NCBI RefSeq assembly: GCF_042850945.1
Contig: NZ_AP031496.1
Span: forward strand, 1 to 64,000
Reading direction: 5' to 3'
Source: Halioxenophilus aromaticivorans
GTDB taxonomy: Bacteria; Pseudomonadota; Gammaproteobacteria; Pseudomonadales; Cellvibrionaceae
Length of the DNA stretch: 64,000 bases
Position numbers and translations under genes: made by a program. Under the pieces are notes generated by a model. That model was given only the letters and a program-made list of their open reading frames with translations. It made no database searches and was not told where the DNA came from. Shown one piece after another: positions 43,774 through 52,932 of the stretch; position 1 is the first letter of the stretch; every line of letters starts with the position of its first letter.

Positions 43774-44343
43774 TCAAGCCGAGCGCAGCACCTGGCCGGT
43801 TAGTAGGTGGCATATTTGCGTGGGTTGCCGCTCTTTACCAACGTTACCAGGGGCATAGGTTAAGGGCTGGTGCCGAAAATAACGCCGGGCCTGCAGTTGA
43901 TCCCGGGCTGGGGGCAATCCTGCTGGGTTGGCCGAGGTAGACACAATGGGCCCACCGAATTGCTCGCACAGCGCCTGCACCACCGGGTGGGCACTGACCC
44001 GCACCGCTAACGAATTATGGCTGCCGCGAATCCACTGGGGGCAATGCCCGTTGTGCGGAATAATCCAAGTATTGGGGCCAGGCCAGGAGTTGGATAAGGT
44101 GTCCAATTGCTCCTCGCTGAGCCCCAACAAAAATGGGTGTAACTGTTCCATAGTGGCGGCCACCAGAATCACGCCCTTGTCGTAGGGGCGTTGTTTTAGG
44201 CGCAGAATCTCCCACAGGGCGATTTCATCGTAGGGATCACAGCCCAGTCCCCACACGGCCTCGGTAGGGTAGGCGATGACCTCACCGCGTTTCAGCGCGC
44301 GGCAGGCATTGTGTAGTTTGATATTGTGCTGATAGTGCTGCAT
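43774..44343 (-). CDS. tsaC: L-threonylcarbamoyladenylate synthase (TsaC/YrdC family)
   Basis: A 189-residue YrdC-fold enzyme of tRNA t6A synthesis. It joins threonine, bicarbonate and ATP to threonylcarbamoyl-AMP. Signs are VIAYPTEAVWGLGCDP near residue 20, ILRLKQRPYDKGVILVAA, GPNTWIIP, SLAVRVSAHPVV and GPIVSTSANPAG. Length fits TsaC. It lies upstream of hemF in the same unit (60-base gap), as in Pseudomonas. Confidence 0.94.
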   Translation of the reverse strand: MQHYQHNIKLHNACRALKRGEVIAYPTEAVWGLGCDPYDEIALWEILRLKQRPYDKGVILVAATMEQLHPFLLGLSEEQLDTLSNSWPGPNTWIIPHNGHCPQWIRGSHNSLAVRVSAHPVVQALCEQFGGPIVSTSANPAGLPPARDQLQARRYFRHQPLTYAPGNVGKERQPTQICHLLTGQVLRSA

Positions 44344-44371
44344 AGCCAGAGCCCGGAAGACGCTTTATCAA

Positions 44372-44403
44372 TTGTCTAAGAACAATCAGTTGTCAAAGAA
44401 CAA
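44372..44403. repeat. Two tandem 14-base repeats upstream of tsaC
   Basis: TTGTCTAAGAACAA (44372-44385) and TTGTCAAAGAACAA (44390-44403) differ at one base and start 18 bases apart. Each is flanked by short TTGT/ACAA inverted ends. They lie 29-60 bases before the tsaC start, inside a 292-base gap between tsaC and the ecnB-like gene that otherwise shows nothing. A binding site for a regulator is possible but unproven. Confidence 0.4.
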
Positions 44404-44635
44404 CCGTTGTAAAAACCCAGAGGTGCAGTGAAGCGTCCGCACCGCCAATGAAACCGGTGCATGGTAATTGCTGAGCGCGACCTGTGCAAAGATGACCGGC
44501 TGGTGGCTGGGCCAAATGAGTAGAGAGAAGTAGAGATAAGCGAGAAAAAGAAACAAAAAGCAGTAAGAACATGGCGCGTTGATTGCTCTAACCCATTTAC
44601 AAACAAGCAGCTTCCTGTAAACGGAGAGGACAACC

Positions 44636-44785
44636 ATGAATAAATTAACGGGTAAAGGCGGCGTGTACGCCCTATTGATTAGTGCAGTTATAGTGTTGGC
44701 GGGCCTTACAGGCTGCGAAACCACTGAAGGTGTGGGCCGTGATATCCAAAATGCCGGTGAAGCCATTGAAGATGCCGCTGAATAA
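44636..44785 (+). CDS. ecnB: Entericidin A/B family small lipoprotein
   Basis: A 49-residue lipoprotein too short for common ORF cut-offs. It begins MNKLTGKGGVYALL, has a hydrophobic signal and the lipobox LTGC (Cys27), followed by ETTEGVGRDIQNAGEAIED, the family signature. A strong ribosome binding site (GGAGAGGA) precedes the ATG. Entericidin-type lipoproteins are small envelope proteins linked in E. coli to stationary-phase toxicity and its antidote. It is oriented opposite to tsaC and to the porin gene. Confidence 0.88.
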   Translation: MNKLTGKGGVYALLISAVIVLAGLTGCETTEGVGRDIQNAGEAIEDAAE

Positions 44786-44922
44786 AAACGCTGCTGTGAT
44801 GCTGAGTCTGGCCGTGGGTGGGTAGGAAAAGGTTGGTAAAAAAGCCAGTGAGCTAGAAAATTTTACAAACCAGAGAGCGTTTTAGCGCACAGGCTACCGG
44901 TGGTGCTGCTGGTGTGGTGTTA

Positions 44923-44943
44923 GCGGCCAGTACTACTGGCCGC
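44923..44943. terminator. Perfect hairpin between convergent ecnB and porin genes
   Basis: GCGGCCAGTA (44923-44932) and TACTGGCCGC (44934-44943) form a perfect 10-base inverted repeat with a 1-base centre. It lies between the convergent ecnB-like and porin genes, where a terminator is expected. No T tract follows on either strand, so a cruciform, a protein-binding palindrome or a weak terminator are all possible. Confidence 0.35.
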
Positions 44944-44988
44944 AAGCTCAGCCATCGAGGCTAGACTGGTGGTGTTAGTACTGTGGCT

Positions 44989-46131
44989 TTAATACATAGC
45001 GCGGTAAAAGCGCAATCCCAACACGCCGCTGGCTTCTTCCTCTACCCGTAGGTAGGGGTTGTGTTGGTAGAACAGGCTGGTTTGGATGTCTTTGGTCAGC
45101 AAGGTGGGGGTGCGGTAAGTGACTTCCCACGCGGTGGTGGTGGGTTTGCGCTGGTCGGTAACCTGGGTTTTATCCATGGCGACCTTGGTAAACGCAACGC
45201 CCAACGTGTCTTGCTCGGCAAAAATGTCTTTAATGACGGCGCCGGCGCTGCGGTAACCAGAAATAGAATTCAAGCCGGTGTTGGACAGGCCCATTTGCAT
45301 AAACAATGCGGCGCGCTCGGAATATTTGGTTTCAGCGATAACGTAGTAGCCGTACTGCGCGTCTTTGCTGAGATACTCGCGCTGATCCTTACCAGAGCGG
45401 TGATTCCAAGCTCCGGCAGCCAACTTCAGCTTACCGTATTTGTTGATGCCGCTTTCAATGGCGGTGAACAGACCTTCATCAGTGTTAAAGGCGAGCTTAG
45501 CCGGCTCATAGTTGGAAGAGCTGTCGTAGGTGGCTGCGCGCACGTAGTAGTGATCAAACTGATAATTGATTTGCACGCCAACCGCACTGGAGGAAAACGC
45601 CGTGGCACTGGGCAAGGTTAATTCTGGCCCACGCTTAAAGGCGTTCATGGCAAATAGGTTGGTGGCATCCAACTTGTAGAACGAATTACTAAAATCTTGC
45701 AGGCCAAACGTCAGGTTGGCGCGCAATTCTTGGAACTGGTGGCGGTACAGAAGCATGTTAAGACGAGTGGCGCCTTCTGTATCAACACCGGCCAAACGAT
45801 TTAAATCAACGGATTTACTCCACTCGCGCAGGGCGTTGGTATCTACGCCATAATCCGCTGAGGCGGTGGCGACGATTTCGCCATCGTGCCACAGGCCGAT
45901 AGATTCGGTTTTAAAGCGGTAACTGAACTGGTTACTGATGGCATCGCGCACTAGTGTGTCGCCATTGTCCATGGGGCTGTTATGGCTGCCAAAGATAGAC
46001 TCCGACAAATCCATAAACTCAGTGTTGGAGTAATCTAGGTTGGTCAGGGCTAACTCGGATAAATCGAGTTGCTCAGCGAAAGTTGCACTGGCCAATGTCC
46101 CTAAAGTCAGTAATGCGACAACTTGTTTCAA
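44989..46131 (-). CDS. OprB-type carbohydrate porin
   Basis: A 380-residue outer-membrane beta-barrel protein. It has a signal peptide with cleavage after TFA (about residue 19), many alternating aromatic strands, and a C-terminal FYRAMY-like end. Family signs are VGVQINYQFDHYYVRAATYD, YVIAETKYSERAALFMQMG and WEVTYRTPLLT-like strands near the end. OprB-type porins admit sugars such as glucose. It may be regulated by a CRP-like site about 95 bases upstream. Substrate is inferred from family only. Confidence 0.75.
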   Translation of the reverse strand: MKQVVALLTLGTLASATFAEQLDLSELALTNLDYSNTEFMDLSESIFGSHNSPMDNGDTLVRDAISNQFSYRFKTESIGLWHDGEIVATASADYGVDTNALREWSKSVDLNRLAGVDTEGATRLNMLLYRHQFQELRANLTFGLQDFSNSFYKLDATNLFAMNAFKRGPELTLPSATAFSSSAVGVQINYQFDHYYVRAATYDSSSNYEPAKLAFNTDEGLFTAIESGINKYGKLKLAAGAWNHRSGKDQREYLSKDAQYGYYVIAETKYSERAALFMQMGLSNTGLNSISGYRSAGAVIKDIFAEQDTLGVAFTKVAMDKTQVTDQRKPTTTAWEVTYRTPTLLTKDIQTSLFYQHNPYLRVEEEASGVLGLRFYRAMY

Positions 46132-46225
46132 AGCTCTAGTCCGGTATGGTTAGTTGTGTTGATTGATTGCTACATCAAATCTAGCCAAGAAATACACGAA
46201 GCGTGTAAATAAACACCAAATATCC

Positions 46226-46241
46226 AGTGACGTAAATCACA
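46226..46241 (-). promoter_or_regulatory. CRP/Vfr-like binding site upstream of the porin gene
   Basis: The minus strand reads TGTGATTTACGTCACT, matching TGTGA-N6-TCACA at 9 of 10 positions. It lies about 95 bases upstream of the porin start. The rest of this 317-base gap to dprA shows no other feature. Catabolite control of a sugar porin would make sense; this is inference. Confidence 0.45.
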
Positions 46242-46448
46242 AATAGAACAAGTGGTTATTTTTGGGCGCTATGTTACATGACTTAAGAAACGACATGAAC
46301 TATGCGCTCTAACTGATTACTAGTTTAGTTAAAATATGAAATTTGCAAGTGTCGCTTTGCTATCAAAGATAAGCAATTGCTAAAAAGCGAAGCGTTTTCA
46401 AACACTTACCGGGCAAAAAATTGTTAATAAACTATTCTGCCCAAATGA

Positions 46449-47582
46449 TCAAAATATGCGCTCAATTTGGCCATCGGTTTGCGCAACTACGCCCGCCAAC
46501 TCCAAATTCAGAACCTCTATCATTAGCTGGTCTATGTTGAGCCCGGTGCTGGCGGCCAGTTGGTCTAGGTTTTTGGCGTCGTGGGCCAGGGCCTGCAGTA
46601 TTTGTGCTTGTTCTTCGCTGCAGTCCGGCGGGTTGTTTGGGTTGGCTTGGTTGAGGTCTAGCTCACGCTGCTTCAGCGCCAGCATGCCACCCAGTTCTTC
46701 CATGATATCGTCGGTGCACTCCACCAACTTGGCGCCATTTTTAATCAGTTGATGACAACCTTTGACCACGGGGTTGTGAATAGATCCCGGAATGGCAAAA
46801 ACTTCTCGATCTTGGTTGGCCGCTGTGCGAGCGGTAATTAACGAGCCGCTTTTCACCTTCGCTTCCACCACCAACACCCCTAAGCTCAAGCCACTGATGA
46901 TGCGATTGCGCTGGGGGAAGTGTGCCCGCAGGGGCTTGCTGCCCAGGGGCAGTTCGGTGATCAAGGCGCCCTCATTGGCGAGGATATCTTCAGCCAACTT
47001 GCGATGCCGCGCCGGGTACACTTGATCCAGCCCGGTGGCCATAACCGCCACCGTAGTGCCATTGCCGCGCAATGCGCCGAGATGAGCGCGGCCATCAATG
47101 CCGGCGGCCAGCCCACTGACGATGCAAAAGCCACCGGCGGCTAACTCTGCGGCAAAGCGCTCGGCGTTTTCGCTGCCCTGTGCCGTGCAGTGGCGCGCAC
47201 CCACTAGGGCAATGGCGGGTATATGCAGGGCATTAACGTTACCTCGCACGTACAGAATGGCCGGAGCATCGTGGGCTCTGGCCAGCAGTTGTGGGTAGTC
47301 GTCGCTTCCCAGCACCACCAGCTGCCCTTGCAGCTCAGCCACCGAGTTAAGCGTGGCCAGGGCTCGCTGGGCCAGTGCGGATGACTCCCCGCGATCAATA
47401 AATTCAGCCAAGGCGGGCCAATGGCTGCTGGCAATTAGGGGCTTTAATTCCGATGGGTGTTGAATCAACTGCTCGGCGCTGCCGTGGCGACGCAGGGCAT
47501 GGTAAAGCTTAGCAGGGGAGGGGGCTTTGCTGAATTGCAGCGCCAAGGCTGCCCGTTGTTGCGAAGTGTGTGGTGTAGTCAT
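46449..47582 (-). CDS. dprA: DNA-processing protein DprA (Smf)
   Basis: A 377-residue protein that loads RecA on incoming single-stranded DNA during natural transformation. It has the Rossmann-like fold with ALVGARHCTAQG, GFCIVSGLAAGIDGRAHLGAL (the SGxAxGID motif), the FPQRNRIISGLS segment and AIPGSIHNP. A C-terminal winged-helix part follows. Length and motifs normal. It is downstream of the LysM gene on the same strand (42-base gap), as near the Pseudomonas origin. Confidence 0.95.
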   Translation of the reverse strand: MTTPHTSQQRAALALQFSKAPSPAKLYHALRRHGSAEQLIQHPSELKPLIASSHWPALAEFIDRGESSALAQRALATLNSVAELQGQLVVLGSDDYPQLLARAHDAPAILYVRGNVNALHIPAIALVGARHCTAQGSENAERFAAELAAGGFCIVSGLAAGIDGRAHLGALRGNGTTVAVMATGLDQVYPARHRKLAEDILANEGALITELPLGSKPLRAHFPQRNRIISGLSLGVLVVEAKVKSGSLITARTAANQDREVFAIPGSIHNPVVKGCHQLIKNGAKLVECTDDIMEELGGMLALKQRELDLNQANPNNPPDCSEEQAQILQALAHDAKNLDQLAASTGLNIDQLMIEVLNLELAGVVAQTDGQIERIF

Positions 47583-47624
47583 TTGCCCTCCTTGGCATCG
47601 GTATCCCTGTAGAATCTCGGTTGT

Positions 47625-48680
47625 TTAGAGTGGCCTTGCAGGGCTGTAGAGTTTGTCTTGCAGCCTGATCGGGCGGTCTGTTTCCAGCACAAGTGCATAG
47701 CAGAGCTTATCAAAGGTGCGGAACACCATGGCCAAGCCCACGCGCTCTTCGGGCAGCTGGACGCTATCGCCAGAGATCTGATCTTTAATCAACTTACCTT
47801 CCTTGTACACCGCCAGCACATCGCCAGAGGCAACGCCTTCGCGGGTGCCCAGATTAAGCACGATCACATCCATGTTACCGGCGTGGGTTAGACCTTCGTC
47901 CATGGCGATCACCATACCTTCGATGTTCTCGTTGGCCGGAGACGAGGGGTAAAAGGTGGATTCGATGGCGCGTTCTTCATCGGGCAGCACCCGGTCGCCG
48001 ATGCGCACTTCCTCGGTGGTGCGGGTAACCATCATGCTGCTCACCTGGGAATGAATGCCGGTAACCTTCACCGAACCCACGTCTTTAGCGCCGTAACCCA
48101 ACACCTCGCCGGAGGCTGGGTCAACATAGGCATCGCCCAGGCGGTAAATGTTGTAGTTGGGGATGTTGTCTGCCAGCGCGCCACGCACATACACCTTATC
48201 GCCATTGGCCAAAATTAAGCGTTGTTCTTGGCCGGCAACCACGTAGGGAGCGACTTCAAATTCGGCTTTGTCCACCACTCGGTTTTTGTTGAGGAAGGCG
48301 TCTACCACATCCAACGGAATGGCGGGGATGGCATCACCCAAAGGCACCACGCGCACGGAAGGTGACAATTTACCCTCCAGTTTGGCGCCCCGGCGGCCCA
48401 CGGTAAGACGTGGTTGGCCGTCCAGGTAGATCAGTTTAATCACGTCACCTGGGTAAATTAAATGCGGGTTGGCAATTTGTTGATTAACGTGCCAAATCTC
48501 CGGCCACATCCATGGGTTGCGCAAAAACGTACCAGAGATATCCCACAGGGTATCGCCTTTCACCACCACGTACTCATCGGGGTGGTCGTTACGCAGTTGA
48601 ATTTCTTCAGCCACAGCCCCAACAATAATGGACGCGGCAAGCAAAGTGGCAAGCGCCACTTGGGTGAAGAAGTTTTTCAT
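47625..48680 (-). CDS. LysM-domain envelope protein
   Basis: A 351-residue exported protein with a signal peptide (about residues 1-24) and one LysM domain directly after it (YVVVKGDTLWDISGTFL to IYPGDVIKLIYLDG). A large C-terminal part follows. LysM domains bind peptidoglycan. Orthologues sit upstream of dprA in Pseudomonas (PA0020 type). Its exact role is unknown. Divergent from def. Confidence 0.85.
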   Translation of the reverse strand: MKNFFTQVALATLLAASIIVGAVAEEIQLRNDHPDEYVVVKGDTLWDISGTFLRNPWMWPEIWHVNQQIANPHLIYPGDVIKLIYLDGQPRLTVGRRGAKLEGKLSPSVRVVPLGDAIPAIPLDVVDAFLNKNRVVDKAEFEVAPYVVAGQEQRLILANGDKVYVRGALADNIPNYNIYRLGDAYVDPASGEVLGYGAKDVGSVKVTGIHSQVSSMMVTRTTEEVRIGDRVLPDEERAIESTFYPSSPANENIEGMVIAMDEGLTHAGNMDVIVLNLGTREGVASGDVLAVYKEGKLIKDQISGDSVQLPEERVGLAMVFRTFDKLCYALVLETDRPIRLQDKLYSPARPL

Positions 48681-49042
48681 AGAATCCTATCCTGTACTCG
48701 GCTTGACCCTTGTATCAGGGTTATAATAGCCCATTTGGCGCAGTTCGTTGGTTGAGCTGGCCGGCGGTTGTGCCGCTGGCGAGTGCAATTACCCGTGCTG
48801 CTGGCTTTGCTAAGCTGGTAACCAGCGCAGCGGCGGTGACGGCCGGCGGGTAGAATCGGCTCCAGCAGCAACATGCCGATAGTCGGCATCCCCGCAAAAA
48901 ACCCCTGCTAACTCATAATGTTAGCAGCGCTTATTGTGTTTTTGCTAACGCTTTTGCGCCGAGCTTTTCTTCTGCGGATTGGTTCACAAAAAGCTTAGCC
49001 GATTGGCAAACATTCGGTCGATTTACTACAGATGGCAACAAA
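48681..49042. other. Structured intergenic region between lysM and def
   Basis: A 362-base divergent gap that must contain promoters of both genes. A TTGACC and a TATAAT occur near 48709-48726 but with only 13 bases between them. Several hairpins are visible: CTGCTAAC/GTTAGCAG (48905-48912 and 48920-48927), GCCGAC/GTCGGC-type pairs near 48874-48890, and GC-rich pairs near 48756-48860. A small reading frame on the minus strand (48677-48889) has no plausible product. A structured leader or small RNA is possible but not shown. Confidence 0.4.
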
Positions 49043-49552
49043 ATGGCGAAATTAGAAATACTGGAATTCCCCGACCCACGGTTGCGAACCATCGCTAAAC
49101 CGGTGGCTGCGGTCGATGACAGCATCCGCGCAATCATCGACGACATGTTCGATACCATGTACGAGGCGCCGGGCATTGGTCTGGCAGCCACCCAGGTGAA
49201 TATCCACCAACAAATTATCGTGATTGACGTCAGCGAAGAGCACGACCAGCCCCTGGTGTTTATCAACCCTACTATCGAGGTGGAAGAGGGCGAGCTGTTC
49301 AGTTACGACGAAGGCTGCTTATCGGTGCCTGGTTTCTACGAAAGCGTAGAGCGCCCCACCAATATCACCGTTAAAGCGCTGGATCGCAACGGCGAGGCCT
49401 TTGAGCTAAAGCCAGATGGGCTACTGGCGGTGTGCATTCAGCACGAAATCGACCACCTCAACGGTAAGTTATTCGTCGATTATGTCTCGCCCATGAAACG
49501 CAATCGCATCCGCAAAAAATTGGAAAAACAACACCGCTTGCAGGCGGGTTAA
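49043..49552 (+). CDS. def: Peptide deformylase
   Basis: A 169-residue iron/zinc enzyme that removes the formyl group from nascent proteins. The three motifs are intact: GIGLAATQV, EGCLSVPGF (metal Cys) and QHEIDHLNGKLF (HExxH). Standard length. It begins the def-fmt-rsmB-trkA series, as in Pseudomonas. Confidence 0.97.
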   Translation: MAKLEILEFPDPRLRTIAKPVAAVDDSIRAIIDDMFDTMYEAPGIGLAATQVNIHQQIIVIDVSEEHDQPLVFINPTIEVEEGELFSYDEGCLSVPGFYESVERPTNITVKALDRNGEAFELKPDGLLAVCIQHEIDHLNGKLFVDYVSPMKRNRIRKKLEKQHRLQAG

Positions 49553-49618
49553 CCGCCAGTCATTCCCCGGCAGGCTGTGGCTGTCGGGCACCACTTAACT
49601 ACCCTCCCAAGGCTACTT

Positions 49619-50572
49619 GTGACTCAATCGCTCTCCATCGTTTTCGCCGGCACGCCGGATTTTGCCGCCTTTCATCTCAGTGCCGTGCTGGCCAGCCAGC
49701 ATACCGTAAGCGCCGTTTACACCCAGCCAGACCGCCCAGCAGGGCGTGGTAAAAAGCTGCATGCCAGCGCCGTTAAGCAGGTGGCCCTGGCCCACGAGTT
49801 GCCGGTGCATCAGCCGTTGAATTTCAAATCCCAGGAAGACCGCGATGCCCTGGCCGCGCTTAAGCCGGATGTTTTGGTGGTGGTGGCCTACGGCTTAATT
49901 TTGCCCCAGGCGGTGTTGGATATTCCCAAATACGGCTGCCTTAACGTGCACGCATCCATTTTGCCTCGCTGGCGTGGCGCTGCGCCCATTCAGCGCGCGG
50001 TTGAGGCCGGCGATGCCCTGAGCGGTGTGACCATTATGCAAATGGAGCGCGGGCTGGATACCGGCCCCATGTTGAACAAAGTATTTTGTGACATAACCGA
50101 ACAGGAAACCGGCGGCAGCCTGCACGATAAACTGCAAGCCCTAGGTGCCCCGGCGTTAATTGACACCCTGGATCAGCTCAGCGACGGACAACTGGCCCCC
50201 GAAACACAAGATGACAGCCAAGCCAACTACGCGCACAAAATCGAAAAAGACGATCTCAACATCAACTGGCAACAACCGGCTGAAGTCGTCGCCCGCACTA
50301 TCCGCGCTTTTAGCCCGTTCCCGGTGTGTTTTAGCCAGCTGGGTGACAAGCGCATTAAGCTCTACCAAGCCACTATGGTAGAGGCCGCCACGCCTGGTAA
50401 CGCCGGCGAAATCCTCAGCTTCGATAAAACCGGCGTCATGGTGGCCTGCGGTGTTGGTGCGGTTAAATTACACAACCTACAAATACCGGGCAAAAAGCCC
50501 ATGACGGCGGATCAGTTACTTAACGGCTATAAAGAGTTATTCGCCCCCGGCCAAGTGTTCCGGCAGGCGTAA
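49619..50572 (+). CDS. fmt: Methionyl-tRNA formyltransferase
   Basis: About 317 residues. It formylates initiator Met-tRNA with 10-formyltetrahydrofolate. Visible are LSIVFAGTPDFAAFHL at the N-terminus, VYTQPDRPAGRGKKL, VVVAYGLILPQAVLD and the catalytic LNVHASILPRWRGAAPIQ. The start is GTG at 49619, where the family N-terminus begins with AAGG just upstream; the frame extends to 49577 but that part is not family-like. It is 2 bases from rsmB. Confidence 0.95.
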   Translation: MTQSLSIVFAGTPDFAAFHLSAVLASQHTVSAVYTQPDRPAGRGKKLHASAVKQVALAHELPVHQPLNFKSQEDRDALAALKPDVLVVVAYGLILPQAVLDIPKYGCLNVHASILPRWRGAAPIQRAVEAGDALSGVTIMQMERGLDTGPMLNKVFCDITEQETGGSLHDKLQALGAPALIDTLDQLSDGQLAPETQDDSQANYAHKIEKDDLNINWQQPAEVVARTIRAFSPFPVCFSQLGDKRIKLYQATMVEAATPGNAGEILSFDKTGVMVACGVGAVKLHNLQIPGKKPMTADQLLNGYKELFAPGQVFRQA

Positions 50573-50574
50573 CC

Positions 50575-51891
50575 ATGGCCAGTGACGTACGCTTAGTGGC
50601 CGCCCAAACCCTGGCTGCCATATTGGTGGAGGGCAAAACCCTTGCCCAGCTCATGCCCAAGGCCGCCGACCGAGTGGCGCCGCGTGACCAGCCCCTGCTG
50701 CAAGAGCTGTGCTACGGTACCTGCCGTTGGTATCCACAGTTAAAGCAGCTGTATTTGGCGTTGGTGGATAAACCCCTAAAAGCCAAAGACACCGACATCG
50801 AAGCCCTGTTCTACCTGGGCTTTTACCAGTTGCAGTTCACCCGCATCGCCCCCCACGCGGCCATTAACGAAACCGTTAACTGCGCTAAAAAGCTGAAAAA
50901 GCCCTGGGCCGTTAAACTGCTCAATGCGGTGCTGCGTCGGGCCCAGCGGGAGCAGGAATCTCTGCAACAAGAGTTACAGCAAAACCCTCAGGCAACTACC
51001 GCCCACCCCAATTGGTTAATCAAAGCCATCACTAAACACTGGCCGGATTTCGCCGAAGCAATATTTGCATCCAACAACGCGCACCCGCCCATGACATTGC
51101 GGGTAAACCGCGCCCAAACCACCCGCGATGATTACCAAACAGAGCTGGTGGAGCAGGGTATCGAATGCCAAGCGACCGAATATTCAGACGTTGGCATCAC
51201 CCTGGCCCGAGCACAGGATACCGCTAAGTTACCCGGGTTTGCCCAGGGCCAGGCCAGCGTGCAGGATGAAGCCGCCCAGCTGGCCGCCAGCCTGTTGGAT
51301 TTAAAACCCGGCCAGCGGGTGCTGGATGCCTGCGCCGCTCCCGGCGGCAAAACCTGCCATATGTTAGAAACTGAGCCTGGCTTGGCCAGGGTGACGGCGC
51401 TGGATATCTCTGACAAGCGGCTTACTAAGGTGCAAGAGAATATTCAGCGTATTAATAGGGATTGGCTGCAGGGCCAGGTTGAACTCACAGCGGCGGATGC
51501 CCTGGTGCTGGAGGATTGGTTCAGCGGCGATCAATACGACCGCATCCTGCTGGATGCACCCTGTTCTGCCACCGGCGTAATACGCCGCCACCCGGATATC
51601 AAACTGCTGCGTTTGGCTAACCAAGTGGAGCAGTTGGCGACCCTGCAATTTGAACTGCTCACCGCCCTATGGCAAACCCTGAAACCCGGCGGCCGCCTGG
51701 TGTACGCCACCTGTTCGATATTCCCTACAGAAAACACCCAAGTTATTGAGCGCTTTTTACAGCAAACCGACGATGCAGCGGAACACAAGCTGGCGGTTAC
51801 CTGGGGCATGGAGCAGCCCGCTGGGCGCCAGTTGCTGCCCCGCCAAGGCGGCCACGATGGGTTTTACTATTGCGTGCTCGATAAACGCTAG
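50575..51891 (+). CDS. rsmB: 16S rRNA (cytosine-967-C5) methyltransferase RsmB
   Basis: A 438-residue methyltransferase. It has an N-terminal NusB-like RNA-binding domain (about residues 1-140) and a catalytic domain with SAM motif LDACAAPGGKTCHML and the catalytic LLDAPCSATGVIRRHPD (Pro-Cys). It starts 2 bases after fmt and is followed by a convergent protease gene 12 bases on. Confidence 0.96.
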   Translation: MASDVRLVAAQTLAAILVEGKTLAQLMPKAADRVAPRDQPLLQELCYGTCRWYPQLKQLYLALVDKPLKAKDTDIEALFYLGFYQLQFTRIAPHAAINETVNCAKKLKKPWAVKLLNAVLRRAQREQESLQQELQQNPQATTAHPNWLIKAITKHWPDFAEAIFASNNAHPPMTLRVNRAQTTRDDYQTELVEQGIECQATEYSDVGITLARAQDTAKLPGFAQGQASVQDEAAQLAASLLDLKPGQRVLDACAAPGGKTCHMLETEPGLARVTALDISDKRLTKVQENIQRINRDWLQGQVELTAADALVLEDWFSGDQYDRILLDAPCSATGVIRRHPDIKLLRLANQVEQLATLQFELLTALWQTLKPGGRLVYATCSIFPTENTQVIERFLQQTDDAAEHKLAVTWGMEQPAGRQLLPRQGGHDGFYYCVLDKR

Positions 51892-51903
51892 CTATTAGTG
51901 GGG

Positions 51904-52830
51904 TTAGCTCTCAGTAGGTAAGCCGACGTGCATGCGTTGGTTTTTAAAATCCATGGTGATGACAAAGTGTTTGAACACATCGTAGCCGACGATGCCCTCA
52001 AAGGATTTCTTTTTAAACTTGGTGCCAGTTTGGCCCTGCTCCCCCGGTAAATTCAACTTTGCACCCTTGGCCGGCGTTGAGCCGAGCACATTTTCCAAAG
52101 TGAAGGGGCCAAAAGTGACTTCTGGTAGGGTAAAACCAATCATATTGGCAGACCGAACGGCGCCTCTTCCCTGGTGGGTGGCTTGGTCATTTGGGTCGAT
52201 CCAGCCTCTCATCGTCGCCATACGGCGCGTCACCATCACCCCGCCATTAAAGCCAGTATCAAATAGCAGCCATTCCTTTTTGTTATTGCCCAGGGTCACT
52301 AGTACCTGGGGCTGCTGGTATTTCTTTTTCCGCAGGCGAATGTTCTCAGACTTTTTTAGGTCAACGGCGTCATGGGTCATGATGCGTATACGCTGGTTGG
52401 GATAATCCATTTGCACAACTAATTGGTTAAAAAAAGATTCGCCCACCACCAGCAATAAATCGTCGCCAAGGTCCGCATCTACCAGTCCGCTCCATTCGAA
52501 GGTGGAACCGAAAAGATCCACAAGGACATCGTTGTAAACCTTGCGTTTTTCATTGCCATAAACGCCAGCAATATTTACAGCAACGCCTTCTTTTAAGTCC
52601 ACGTCGTTGGCAATTAAGCGCTTGTTAATGGCAAATATCTCCGCACCGGTATCCAGCAGAGCCCAGCCTTTTGCGCTGCCGATACTCACCGGCACATAGA
52701 TATGGCCCTGGCGAATACTGACGTCCGTCCACTGACTTACCCCCGCGTTAGAGGCTGGCCCCCACAAAATCCCGAAAAGGCAGATTACTAGATAAAATAA
52801 ATGCGGTAATGGTGCTACCGTGGGTTGCAT
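51904..52830 (-). CDS. Retropepsin-like aspartic protease with two DTG motifs
   Basis: About 308 residues with an N-terminal hydrophobic signal-like segment, so probably exported or anchored at the membrane. Two aspartyl-protease half-sites are visible: WALLDTGAEIFAIN near residue 60 and WLLFDTGFNGGVMV near residue 200. Retropepsins normally have one DTG and dimerise; this chain carries both halves, like pepsins, and the repeats are separated by about 140 residues. The start at 52830 is chosen because AAGGAAG lies 7 bases upstream. Substrate unknown. Divergent from trkA. Confidence 0.75.
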   Translation of the reverse strand: MQPTVAPLPHLFYLVICLFGILWGPASNAGVSQWTDVSIRQGHIYVPVSIGSAKGWALLDTGAEIFAINKRLIANDVDLKEGVAVNIAGVYGNEKRKVYNDVLVDLFGSTFEWSGLVDADLGDDLLLVVGESFFNQLVVQMDYPNQRIRIMTHDAVDLKKSENIRLRKKKYQQPQVLVTLGNNKKEWLLFDTGFNGGVMVTRRMATMRGWIDPNDQATHQGRGAVRSANMIGFTLPEVTFGPFTLENVLGSTPAKGAKLNLPGEQGQTGTKFKKKSFEGIVGYDVFKHFVITMDFKNQRMHVGLPTES

Positions 52831-52932
52831 GGCATTGCTTCCTTTCATTGCGTGCAAGGGTAAATCCGTTGGCCTTATTGTGGTGTAAATGGATATAGGC
52901 CAGAATTACAGCCCCGTGTTTAGGTTATTTGA

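Noticed and set aside
44376..44766. Minus-strand reading frames across the ecnB-like gene
   Set aside because: They are antisense to a well-formed lipoprotein gene with a good ribosome binding site and have no recognisable features.
48677..48889. Small minus-strand reading frame between lysM and def
   Set aside because: No family-like features, low-complexity composition, and it lies in a region of hairpins; treated as non-coding.
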